From positions 62,001-126,000 of the forward strand of contig CANMQI010000013.1 in NCBI GenBank assembly GCA_947499955.1: a stretch of DNA of 64,000 nt, read 5' to 3'. A program made the translations under genes and the position numbers. The notes under the pieces were generated by a model. It saw only the letters and a list, made by a program, of their open reading frames with translations, had not been told where the DNA came from and searched no databases. This stretch comes from an uncultured Granulosicoccus sp. GTDB taxonomy: Bacteria > Pseudomonadota > Gammaproteobacteria > Granulosicoccales > Granulosicoccaceae. Positions 45,555 to 53,665 of this stretch are shown one piece after another (the first letter of the stretch is position 1; each line of letters begins with the position of its first letter).

Positions 45555-45893
45555 ATGGGAATCTTCAGTTTTTTCAAGACCGGCAAAGAGGACCAGTCCG
45601 CCAGGGTGGCCAAAGACCGCCTGCAGGTTCTGATTGCTCACGAACGCACCGGACGCAATGGCCCGGATTACCTGCCCATGCTGAAGCAGGATATTCTGGA
45701 CGTCATCAAGAAATACGTGGCGGTCGGCGATGATGCACTGTCAGTGCAGCTGGAATCACAGGACAACTGTGACGTGCTGGAGCTGAACATCACCCTGCCG
45801 GAAGCGGATGACTCGGCAGACGATGATGGCGAGCCTTCGGAAAGCGCCAGGCGACGAGCCATGGAACGCCGCCAGGAAGCCAGCGCCAGCTGA
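45555..45893 (+). CDS. minE: Cell division topological specificity factor MinE
   Basis: MinE stimulates MinD ATPase and drives pole-to-pole oscillation. The 112-residue protein starts MGIFSFFKTGKEDQSARVAKDRLQVLIAHER, with the anti-MinCD helix, then the topological domain LPMLKQDILDVIKKYV. It is longer than E. coli MinE (88) because of an acidic/basic C-terminal tail (ADDSADDDGEPSESARRRAMERR). Confidence 0.95.
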   Translation: MGIFSFFKTGKEDQSARVAKDRLQVLIAHERTGRNGPDYLPMLKQDILDVIKKYVAVGDDALSVQLESQDNCDVLELNITLPEADDSADDDGEPSESARRRAMERRQEASAS

Positions 45894-45902
45894 TACGACA
45901 AG

Positions 45903-45935
45903 CAGGCCCGGTGCTGACGCCCGGGCCTTGTTCAG
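45903..45935 (+). terminator. Terminator of minCDE
   Basis: GGCCCGG (45905-45911) pairs with CCGGGCC (45921-45927), followed by TTGTTC. The GC stem with a short T-rich tail, 11 bp after minE, fits an intrinsic terminator. Confidence 0.6.
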
Positions 45936-46043
45936 TAGTACAACGATGTAAGCCCGGACTGCAATTGCCGGGCTGGCCCGCCGACATTACCGGCATAGGC
46001 CCGGCAAAGCAGCGGGAGCTGATCTGGAAAGACTTCCGCCTGC

Positions 46044-46440
46044 TTACTTGCCTTGCAGGAACTTCGATATGGCCTTGGCATGGTCACTGATGAACAGCTC
46101 AGGCCCACCACCCGCCAATCTGTCTTTGGATTCGATCATCGTGGAACCGATGATCTCGCCTGATCCTGCGTCAACCACATTGACATCAGCCTTGACGACA
46201 TCCTTGTCACAAATTTCCACTTGATCTTTGCCACCACCGAGTGGCAGCGGACCATTCGAATCGACCAGCCATCGATCTTCCGGAAGCCAGCAGCTGAAAA
46301 CTCCAGCCACTCATTGCAACTGGCATCGGCGCAGTGAAGACAACTTCCCCAGTGGCATTGCCTGAGCAGCGAGCAATTCGCCACATATCGTCTATTATTT
46401 CATTGCAATTCAGAAAGCCGACAGACAAGCGGTAAAACAC
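46044..46440 (-). pseudogene. Probable frameshifted remnant of a small protein gene
   Basis: The last 88 codons of one frame (ending VNVVDAGSGEIIGSTMIESKDRLAGG...KFLQGK) look like a real C-terminus. Upstream coding-like sequence continues only in the other two minus frames (RCSGNATGEVVFTAPMPVAMSG in one; CADASCNEWLEFSAAGFRKIDGW in another), with a stop in the first frame near 46310. This suggests one or two frameshifts in a short, possibly exported protein gene. The family is not recognised. Confidence 0.35.
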
Positions 46441-46754
46441 GACATCGCCAAGGTACGACGTTCCCGACGAGTTATTCCCCCTTGAATGACAACTTGCTGA
46501 CGCCTTGACAACATTCAGTGTTGCAAAAAAACCACTAAATCATTTTTCTCGGTTATTCTTCGCTTTCTTACTGGCCAAGTGTTGTTTCTGTTCTACACTA
46601 ACAGTCAAGCGGCGCCACTGCTTCTGTCACTGTCCTGCAAAAACGCAATCAGTTGTTGCATTATTCAGACACGCTGACTAAAGTTGCTTCGCTGAAACAT
46701 AAAACGTATTTCGTTGTACTTAGCTCACAGCAAATATCTGATTGGAGAAAACAT
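46441..46754. other. AT-rich leader region of the porin gene
   Basis: Positions about 46495-46600 are clearly richer in A+T than the rest of the window. TTGACA occurs at 46505-46510, but no good -10 sits 16-18 bp downstream, so I do not call a promoter. The porin mRNA probably has a long 5' leader. Confidence 0.4.
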
Positions 46755-47690
46755 ATGAAATTCACTAAGACAGCTGTCGCGGTAGCAATCGCAGGTATTG
46801 CTGCAGCTCCCATGATTGCATCCGCAGACACAACACTGTCCGGTATCGTTGAAATCAACGTAAACGGATCTGACGTAGATGGTGATGACGGCGACGCACG
46901 AGTCGGAACAGGCGACGTACTGTTCGGTATCGTTTCCGAACATGAAATGGACAACGGCCTGACTGGTTACGGTAGCTTGCGTCTTGACCTTGATCGCCTT
47001 TCCAACGGCGGCGATCGTGCAGCAACTCTCGGCGGTGGCGCTGACGATGACGGCGTGAAGACTCTGGGTTCTGCTGACTCGGTCTACACCGGTATCAAAG
47101 GCGGCTTCGGTGACTTCCGAATCGGTGAAATCCCATTGGCAGTCGAGTATGGCCAGGTTGCGAACGATATCTTCGACATCGGCGCTGAAGTCAATGGCGG
47201 CATGAGCTACACCGGTACATTCGGTCCTGTCGGCCTGATTGCCAACTTCTCACCAGAAGCCAACAGCGAGCAGCTCGGTCTGGGTGCGAAATTCAACCTG
47301 GGTGGTTTCGGAATCGGTCTTGGTGCTGAACAGCGCGGTCCTGATGACAACATGAATGCTTCTGTTGGTGCCACTTTCGCAATCGCAGGTGCTTCAATTG
47401 CTGCTCACTATGCAAGCCTCGAAGCTTCTGATGCAAACGACGGTAGCGACATCGAAGTTCTTGCTCTTCAAGCCGGATATGGCTTCGGTGGTGTATCTGC
47501 CAAGGTCACTTACACCACTCGTACTGGTGAAAACGACGCTACAAGTGAAGATCAGGAAGCAGTACGACTCGACCTGCTGTATGCAATGGGCGGCGGAATC
47601 GATCTGAGCACTCGTATCACTTCTACTACCGACAATCTTGCTGACGACGATCTGGTCGAATGGCGTGTACAGTTGGCCAAATCTTTCTAA
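46755..47690 (+). CDS. Outer-membrane porin (Gram-negative porin family)
   Basis: The 311-residue precursor has a classic signal peptide (MKFTKTAVAVAIAGIAAAPMIASAD), then short alternating beta-strands and ends with phenylalanine (VQLAKSF), the outer-membrane sorting signal. It opens with TTLSGIVEINVNGSD and has the porin-like GIKGGFGDFRIGEIPLAVEY eyelet region. Many Asp/Glu residues line the loops, suggesting a cation-preferring or acidic-pore channel. GGAGA lies 7-9 bases before the ATG. Codon use differs from neighbours (more A/T-ending codons), typical of a highly expressed gene. A strong terminator follows. Confidence 0.88.
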   Translation: MKFTKTAVAVAIAGIAAAPMIASADTTLSGIVEINVNGSDVDGDDGDARVGTGDVLFGIVSEHEMDNGLTGYGSLRLDLDRLSNGGDRAATLGGGADDDGVKTLGSADSVYTGIKGGFGDFRIGEIPLAVEYGQVANDIFDIGAEVNGGMSYTGTFGPVGLIANFSPEANSEQLGLGAKFNLGGFGIGLGAEQRGPDDNMNASVGATFAIAGASIAAHYASLEASDANDGSDIEVLALQAGYGFGGVSAKVTYTTRTGENDATSEDQEAVRLDLLYAMGGGIDLSTRITSTTDNLADDDLVEWRVQLAKSF

Positions 47691-47715
47691 GATTCGGTTA
47701 ACTCGCTGGACGACG

Positions 47716-47742
47716 AAAAAGGCCCCGAAAGGGGCCTTTTTT
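47716..47742. terminator. Strong, probably bidirectional intrinsic terminator
   Basis: AAAAA-GGCCCC-GAAA-GGGGCC-TTTTTT: a 6-bp GC stem with GAAA tetraloop, a T6 tract on the plus strand and A5 on the other side. It lies 25 bp after the porin and can serve the convergent BON-domain gene too. Confidence 0.92.
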
Positions 47743-47807
47743 GTTCCTGCCTTGCCGAGAAAATTCCTCAGAACCTCACGGCAAGTTCAGCTCTGTTCGC
47801 AATTTCG

Positions 47808-48143
47808 TCAGCGAATATTCAAACTGTTGACAACAAATCTGACACCTTCAACCTGCCCTGCTACCCGCTCAGCTTCCTGGCGAATGGCGTCGTTGTCCAC
47901 ATTGCCAGCCAGTTTGACACTGTCATCACTGACTGAACTCACATGAATCTGTGACAAGGTCGTTTGCGGGTTGGCGCGCAGAGCCTGCTTGACTCTCACC
48001 GACAATGGCAGGGAATCCGCAACATCTCCGCCCATGTTGACCTTGTGGTCGAAATTTTCACTGAATACCGGCCCACCATCAAACCCACAGCCACTCAACA
48101 CCGCCACCAGCGGCAATGCCGCCACCCAAACACTCACCTTCAT
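47808..48143 (-). CDS. BON-domain lipoprotein
   Basis: The 111-residue precursor has a lipoprotein signal peptide with lipobox VLSGC (Cys18) and a BON domain (LPLSVRVKQALRANPQTTLSQIHVSSVSDDSVKLAGNVDNDAIRQEAERVA, ending VRFVVNSLNI), a phospholipid-associated fold found in OsmY and DolP. The start is ATG 48143 after GGAGGGGA. It is convergent with the porin. Probably an outer-membrane stress or lipid-contact protein. Confidence 0.85.
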   Translation of the reverse strand: MKVSVWVAALPLVAVLSGCGFDGGPVFSENFDHKVNMGGDVADSLPLSVRVKQALRANPQTTLSQIHVSSVSDDSVKLAGNVDNDAIRQEAERVAGQVEGVRFVVNSLNIR

Positions 48144-48545
48144 CTTGCTCCCCTCCGGGTCGGACCACGATATGTGGTTGTTCAACAAAGAATTTCTCCT
48201 GAAAAACAGCTTGTTTCAGCGCTTGAAACAGCCTTTTCCAGGCTGAATATCGGTCTTTACGAATCAGATTTAGAAGCTCACCCGCCATTCAGGCGCAATG
48301 TTGCCCCCCGCTGATCAGCGAAAACAGGCAAACGCGCAAGCAATGAAATCAGGATGGTTCGTCGACAGCCTGTTCGGCTCAAGCTTGTTTGGCCAGGCAG
48401 AGCCCTGCGACAGTGGCAACACACCATGCCGACCGCTACAAACCGTGACCATCCAAACTCTTCAATCTGCCACCTGCGCGCATTCTACCGCATGCACCCA
48501 TCGACTTACGCCATCGCCCCTTGCAGGGCTGACGCGCACACACGT
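48144..48545. other. Non-coding gap between the BON gene and the glycan cluster
   Basis: It holds an inverted repeat TGTTTCA-GCGCT-TGAAACA at about 48212-48230 and a perfect palindrome CGCTGATCAGCG at 48308-48319. Either may be a regulatory site or structure. No gene and no clear terminator for the leftward cluster is seen. Confidence 0.4.
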
Positions 48546-49421
48546 CTAATCCAGCTTCAAATCCAGCAGCTGCAACTCGCTGTACAGAAAATCGATATCC
48601 CGCGGCTCCACGCTCTTGCTCAGATAGTGCCGTTCTACCGGCAAGTGCTCGCAGAGGGTGTCCTCTGACGGCGCCTTGATCAAACGGCTGTCAGCCGCCA
48701 GCACCGATGGTGCATCCGGCAGCAGGCAGTTTGCCAGCAACGGTGCACAGTCAGTGAACAGATCGGCATCGCTGGTATACAGCAGGTCAAACCACAACAC
48801 ATCCTCGCCCTTGGACTTGATGGACAAGAACAGCAAGGCCTGCCGATCATCCATCTCCACGAACACAGGCGTTACCGGCATGCTCTGCATGTCCGCCAGA
48901 ATCTGACGCTGAATATCGGTAGCACGCGCGTGAATGCGGTCGAAGTCCCTTGTCAGGACAATGGCCGATGAAGCGGGCCCCGACTTGTACCAGTGATACC
49001 GCCGATCATCGAGCACCTGATAGCCCAGAGCCTTCACGATGCCGATGGGTTTGCTGGAATTGGTGAAAATGGTGAAGGTCTGCGACGAATCTTCCATGGT
49101 GGCCAGCAACATGCCCTTGCCAAGGCCCCTGCCCCGCAGTGACTTGTCCAGATACCAGGAGCTCATGCTGGCAAAACGCTCCTTGCGAAACCCGCGTTGC
49201 GGATCGCCGACCATGCGATCACTGTAGATCAGCCCGGTGTAGCCCAGAATCTGCCCATCGGATTCCACCACCTTCCCGAAATCCGGTTTCTCTGTCAGCC
49301 AGGGGTAGTTCATCAGCCGGCGCCAGCGCTCGACGGAAAATTTCGAATTCATTTTCGTGTGCAGCAGCGTGCAGATAGCCTCCACATCCCCGGGGCCCGC
49401 TGCACGAATGACGGTACTCAT
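48546..49421 (-). CDS. GNAT-family N-acyltransferase
   Basis: The 291-residue protein has an N-terminal GNAT fold: IRAAGPGDVEAICTLL, the acyl-CoA pyrophosphate loop LRGRGLGKGMLLATM at about residue 95, and the C-terminal strand region KALGYQVLDDRRYHWY. The second half (about 150-291) is a separate alpha/beta region I do not recognise. It overlaps the polysaccharide deacetylase gene by 4 bp and is the last gene of the leftward cluster, so its acceptor could be the amino group freed by that deacetylase (inference). Confidence 0.75.
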   Translation of the reverse strand: MSTVIRAAGPGDVEAICTLLHTKMNSKFSVERWRRLMNYPWLTEKPDFGKVVESDGQILGYTGLIYSDRMVGDPQRGFRKERFASMSSWYLDKSLRGRGLGKGMLLATMEDSSQTFTIFTNSSKPIGIVKALGYQVLDDRRYHWYKSGPASSAIVLTRDFDRIHARATDIQRQILADMQSMPVTPVFVEMDDRQALLFLSIKSKGEDVLWFDLLYTSDADLFTDCAPLLANCLLPDAPSVLAADSRLIKAPSEDTLCEHLPVERHYLSKSVEPRDIDFLYSELQLLDLKLD

Positions 49422-50206
49422 GCCTTTTCTCCAGACAATTCGACGGGCATCACCCAGGTCCCGCCAGGATGCGCCGCCACTGTTCTGGCCAGTTTCTCAC
49501 TGAATGCCCAACCCGGCTCATCAAGATCCAGATGATGCGTCACAAAACCGCTCGCCTCATCACTATCCACCTGAGCAAGCCTGCGCTGCTGCAGATGTTC
49601 GACAAGACTCGCCAGTGTTTTTTTCTCGCCGGCGAACCGGGCTCCGGTTTTCCAGCGAATGGGATCGCAGTGACCGTTGATGCTCAACAGCCCCGGTACC
49701 AGCTCACGAGCGGCGCGCGGCCCTTCGGTTGAGACTGCTCGATAGCCCCGCGCGGCCAGGGACTTGAACAATTCAGGAGCCACATGATTCCAGGGCGGTA
49801 CCAGTACCGGCGCGAAGGTGTCAGCGAACGCGGTTTCCAGAATACTGCGCCCGATGTCCAGATCGGCCAGCACAGTCTGCTCGCCGCGATGCATACCCAG
49901 TTCCCAGGCCCCCAGCCCCATGCCTCGAGGTGCATGATTGATGTGGGCATAGCCGTGCTGGGCGACCCGGACAAACGGCACACCCCCCGCCAGAGCCTCT
50001 GACAAGGATGACTGCAAGGGCGCCGGGATGACCGCGAGCAGCAAGCCCGTCTGCTCACCGATTTTCATCAGCCGTTCGAACAAGGGCCCTGCCGCAACGG
50101 CATCATCATCACGCCACCACAGGGTCGCACGTCGCCCGTTGGCCTGCCAGGCATTCAATTCCTCGTCGAGCAACAACCAGGGGTCCTGCGAAATATCAGT
50201 AGTCAC
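49418..50206 (-). CDS. Polysaccharide deacetylase-like (NodB-fold) hydrolase
   Basis: The 262-residue protein has NodB-type metal-site motifs: LWWRDDDA (the Asp-Asp of motif 1), VAQHGYAHIN (the HxxxH of motif 2) and LVPPWNHVAP (motif 3, PPWN). It has no signal peptide, so it appears to act in the cytoplasm, unlike PgaB or IcaB. It probably removes an N-acetyl group from a sugar precursor. 33 bp after the cyclic-nucleotide-binding gene and coupled to the GNAT gene. Confidence 0.8.
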   Translation of the reverse strand: MTTDISQDPWLLLDEELNAWQANGRRATLWWRDDDAVAAGPLFERLMKIGEQTGLLLAVIPAPLQSSLSEALAGGVPFVRVAQHGYAHINHAPRGMGLGAWELGMHRGEQTVLADLDIGRSILETAFADTFAPVLVPPWNHVAPELFKSLAARGYRAVSTEGPRAARELVPGLLSINGHCDPIRWKTGARFAGEKKTLASLVEHLQQRRLAQVDSDEASGFVTHHLDLDEPGWAFSEKLARTVAAHPGGTWVMPVELSGEKA

Positions 50207-50239
50207 GGTAAATGTCTTTACGGATGTCAGGAAGGTGAA

Positions 50240-50659
50240 TCAGCTGGCGCGGCTCAGTTGCTCACCCAGTTCGCTGAGTATGTTCGACAGGGTATTCGGG
50301 CAGGAGCTCATGAGCTTCTGAAAGCTGTCCTTGGAAATCAGCAGAGCTTCCACGGTACTGCTGGCGGTGACCGTGACCTGACGAGGTCTGTCGCAGAACA
50401 GGGCCACTTCGCCGATCACGGTATGCGGCGCCACAGCACCGATGGTTTTCTGCTCGCCGTCGACATCGTGACGAATGGTCGCCGAGCCGGACAGCAGAAT
50501 ACAGGCCGAGTTGGCTTGATCCCCTTCCTGAAACAGGTCCTGCCCCGGCTGAAAGATCATGCGATTGGATGCAAAGGCCAGCAGCTTCAACGCCTCCGGT
50601 TTTATCCCGGAGAACAATGGAATACTGCGTAGAACATTCAGTTCATCGTTCAGATTCAT
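50240..50659 (-). CDS. Stand-alone cyclic-nucleotide-binding domain protein
   Basis: The 139-residue protein is a single Crp-like cNMP-binding beta-roll: LRSIPLFSGIKPEALKLLA, FQEGDQANSACILLSGSATI and the phosphate-binding cassette GEVALFCDRPRQVTVTA with the ligand arginine. No DNA-binding or effector domain follows, so it must act through a partner. It lies 44 bp downstream of the degenerate ABC gene, and a TTG at 50707 overlapping that stop is an alternative start. Confidence 0.82.
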   Translation of the reverse strand: MNLNDELNVLRSIPLFSGIKPEALKLLAFASNRMIFQPGQDLFQEGDQANSACILLSGSATIRHDVDGEQKTIGAVAPHTVIGEVALFCDRPRQVTVTASSTVEALLISKDSFQKLMSSCPNTLSNILSELGEQLSRAS

Positions 50660-50703
50660 TGCACTTCCGTCGGCCCCGCGCCATGACAACCGCAAAGGGC
50701 CTG

Positions 50704-53403
50704 TCAAAGCATCTCTGCAAGCAGATTATCAGGCGTGAACTCAAAAGTCTCGAGCATTCGGTCCTTCACGATGAGCTTGTCACGCAACGTGATGCAACGA
50801 TCAAAGTACCGAGCGTTCGCCTGCGATGCCAGCACCCAGATAACACCTGATTCCACATTGGTTCTGGACAGAAAATACAGTGTATTTTGCAATATCTGCT
50901 CTTGCTGGGCCTGATCCAGCCCCGTGATGGGCCGATTGAAGAGGTAGTAGTCGGAGCGTCGCAGCAGGGCTCTGGCAAAGTTGAATTTCTGTCGCTGGGC
51001 ACTGGTCAGACGCCGACCGGCGGCTCCCACATTGAACGCCAGCCCCAGCCTGAATATCCTGTCATACAGCTCCGGTTGCCGCTGCAGCAAACGCTCGATG
51101 ATGGCGCGCACCTGACGCTCGGCATCCTTGAACCGATGATCCACCTTGCCGAACACGATATTGTCGATCAGATTGGCCTGCTTCAGATAGTGCTCCGGGT
51201 CATACACATCGATCAGCACCTGCAGACTCTCCGGCGCCGTGTCGAGCAGCACTTTTCGGGTTTCAATGACCTTGTCCATCAGCGCATCGTCCAGCAAGCC
51301 GAAGCGGTATCGTGGCTCCGAGTACTGGAAAGCCAGATCGATCCAGGCATAACGATCCTCTTCACTGACACTGGCAAATTCCGTCTGCCGGGTTCGTTGA
51401 TACAAGGCTCGATATGTCGGGATTTCAGCAGGCTCCATGAAATCCAGCCGATCGAAAAAGGGGTGATCCTCTGCCAGTCCATCGAAGAGCTCGCGCGTCG
51501 ACTCGGCAATGGACATGCCCATCTCGAACAGCAAACGGTCAAGGCCGGTCAGCGCCATCGTGTAGCGTAGAAAGTCCGTACCGGCCTGCGATCGCTGATC
51601 ATCGGGGGCCTTGATCAGAATGCCGAAGACCAGATTGTCCAGCAGCTCTGCCTGCGGGTTGTAGCTGTCGATGTCAAAGGGGATGATCAGATCCGTCAGG
51701 TCTGTCACTTCAAGCTCTGCGCGCACCCGCTTGCGCAGCGCCACGATCTGCTCGGCCAGATAATCGTCCCCGTGCTCGTCGATGGTGGTATGCAGGGCAA
51801 AGTCGAAGACATCATCGATCAGCCGTGTCACCGTCAAGACCTGCCTGATCGAGCCCATCATGCCGGTGGTCTGGGAATAGCCGTTCACCAGATCAACGTC
51901 TATCCAGTTGCTCTTGAGATCGAAATCCGGATTGCCGGTACGAAACGCCTCCTGTTGTTCCCACAGACGCCGCATGGAGCCCTTGTCGTTGTACTCCACC
52001 TCATTGAGAGGTCTGTGCTTCAGGCCGTAGAGCAGGTTTTCTTCCAGCGAGCCCGAGAAATAATAGGTGTCGGCCGATACATAGGTGATTCTGCGGCCCG
52101 TGACCGATTCGGGCAAGGTGGACAGATTGTCCTTGCCGGCCATGATCTTGCCACGTGCCGGTTTGACAACGCCAGCAAAAGCCTCTGCCAGCACGTTCGC
52201 ACCACTGTAGGCATCACCCACCACGGCGATGCGCTGCCCGCCCTCCACACTCACCGAGACACTGTCCAGTATCACCGCCCCACCCTCATCCTCGACGACG
52301 AGATTGACGGCGCTCAGCGGCTTGTCGAGTCTGATCGTGTTTCCTGACTCGCCCGTGTCGATGGCCTGAACCGTCGGCAGCAGCATCTGTTCGGCATCAA
52401 ACTGTTCGACAATCTGTTCGTACTTGACCTGGACATCCTGTCTGGCCATGTCCCAGTCGATCAGCTCCTTGAGCGGGCCCGGCAGTTCCTTGTAGGCCGT
52501 GATGACCGCGACCAGTTGCCCCACATCCAGGCGTCCGGTGATCGCCAGATATCCACCAATCAGGTAGAACAGGAAGGGCGTCAGCTGAGCCAGGAAATTG
52601 TTGAGAAACTTGATCTTGAACTTGCGCTGGTAGATCTCGTAACGAATCTTGAACAGCACACCCAGACGTGAGGCAACATCGGCGCGCTCGTAGTTGGAGG
52701 TGTCGTTGGTATGAATGGTGTCGATGCCATCGACAATCTCTGACACACGCCCTGCCAGCTGGCGTGCCTTGATCTGCCGTTGACGGCCAAGAACCAGCAG
52801 GCGCCTGCGCAGACGCGGGATGACCAGCATCTGCACCGATGCCATGAACAGCGCAACGCCTCCCAACCAGACATGCTGAACGAAGATGAACGCCAGAGCC
52901 GTGAGAGCCTGTCCGCCAAGCAACACCGGCTGCACGAAGGCCTCAGCCGTGAAGCCTCCCAGAGGCTCGACTTCATCCTTGATCATGCTGGAGATCTCTC
53001 CGCCCTTGATTCGTTTGAATTCGACCGGCAGAAATCGAAGAATACGATCGATCAGGTCGAACCGGATCCGTCTGAGCAGACGCTCACCCAACAAGCCCTT
53101 GTAGGTATTGATGTAGTACTTGAACACGCCGTTGATGATGACCAGCGACAGGAAACACAGACTCAGGAACACCAGAGCCTCGGTACGATCCAGCTGCAGA
53201 CCGTCAAACGACAAGAAGGAAAAGAAGGTCTGCCTATCGCTGACCGTCTCGAAGCCATCGCCCTGAATCGGCCCGTTGATGATCATCTTGGGCAGGTCGA
53301 ACGCCAGATAGTACGGAATCATGGATACCATGACGACACACAGGATCCAGATCTGCTGGCGCGATGTATGGGTCCAGATATAACGGGTAAAACTCGATTC
53401 CAT
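50704..53403 (-). CDS. Degenerate ABC half-transporter with large insertion in the nucleotide-binding domain
   Basis: The 899-residue protein has an ABC exporter membrane domain (about residues 15-330, six hydrophobic segments), then an ATPase-like domain. Its P-loop is GDAYSGAN (396-403), without the Walker A lysine. The signature position reads LTSAQRQKFNFARALL (799-814) instead of LSGGQ. Walker B reads YYLFNRP (819-825), without Asp/Glu. The H-loop region (WVLASQANARYFD) has no His. Between the Q-loop region (ITYVSADTYYFSGSLEENLLYG) and the signature lie ~330 residues instead of ~45. It is neighboured by cyclic-nucleotide-binding and glycosyltransferase genes. It presumably cannot hydrolyse ATP; it may be a sensor, scaffold or a subunit with an active partner. 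Confidence 0.85.
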   Translation of the reverse strand: MESSFTRYIWTHTSRQQIWILCVVMVSMIPYYLAFDLPKMIINGPIQGDGFETVSDRQTFFSFLSFDGLQLDRTEALVFLSLCFLSLVIINGVFKYYINTYKGLLGERLLRRIRFDLIDRILRFLPVEFKRIKGGEISSMIKDEVEPLGGFTAEAFVQPVLLGGQALTALAFIFVQHVWLGGVALFMASVQMLVIPRLRRRLLVLGRQRQIKARQLAGRVSEIVDGIDTIHTNDTSNYERADVASRLGVLFKIRYEIYQRKFKIKFLNNFLAQLTPFLFYLIGGYLAITGRLDVGQLVAVITAYKELPGPLKELIDWDMARQDVQVKYEQIVEQFDAEQMLLPTVQAIDTGESGNTIRLDKPLSAVNLVVEDEGGAVILDSVSVSVEGGQRIAVVGDAYSGANVLAEAFAGVVKPARGKIMAGKDNLSTLPESVTGRRITYVSADTYYFSGSLEENLLYGLKHRPLNEVEYNDKGSMRRLWEQQEAFRTGNPDFDLKSNWIDVDLVNGYSQTTGMMGSIRQVLTVTRLIDDVFDFALHTTIDEHGDDYLAEQIVALRKRVRAELEVTDLTDLIIPFDIDSYNPQAELLDNLVFGILIKAPDDQRSQAGTDFLRYTMALTGLDRLLFEMGMSIAESTRELFDGLAEDHPFFDRLDFMEPAEIPTYRALYQRTRQTEFASVSEEDRYAWIDLAFQYSEPRYRFGLLDDALMDKVIETRKVLLDTAPESLQVLIDVYDPEHYLKQANLIDNIVFGKVDHRFKDAERQVRAIIERLLQRQPELYDRIFRLGLAFNVGAAGRRLTSAQRQKFNFARALLRRSDYYLFNRPITGLDQAQQEQILQNTLYFLSRTNVESGVIWVLASQANARYFDRCITLRDKLIVKDRMLETFEFTPDNLLAEML

Positions 53404-53665
53404 TGATACTTGTTCTTACAGCTCGAAAGAGGAGTGGAGCGGTTGGCTGCTGACAGACAGCGACACCATGTCGTCGGCATTGTTCGATGTTCACGCCCTG
53501 TCTCGGAAGGAACAGGGCCTGATATCAGCTTTCTCGCCCCTTTGCTGAGCATCGGGCGCTGAGCATCATTGTAGAAGAGTCAGGCTGATACAACCGGGGT
53601 AAGTTGCACGGCATCACCTCATCGCGGTCAATAGCTAGTGGATCTATCGGAAAATCAAGGGACAT

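Noticed and set aside
48308-48319. Perfect palindrome CGCTGATCAGCG as an attachment or operator site
   Set aside because: Single short occurrence without a neighbouring integrase or regulator; only noted within the gap entry.
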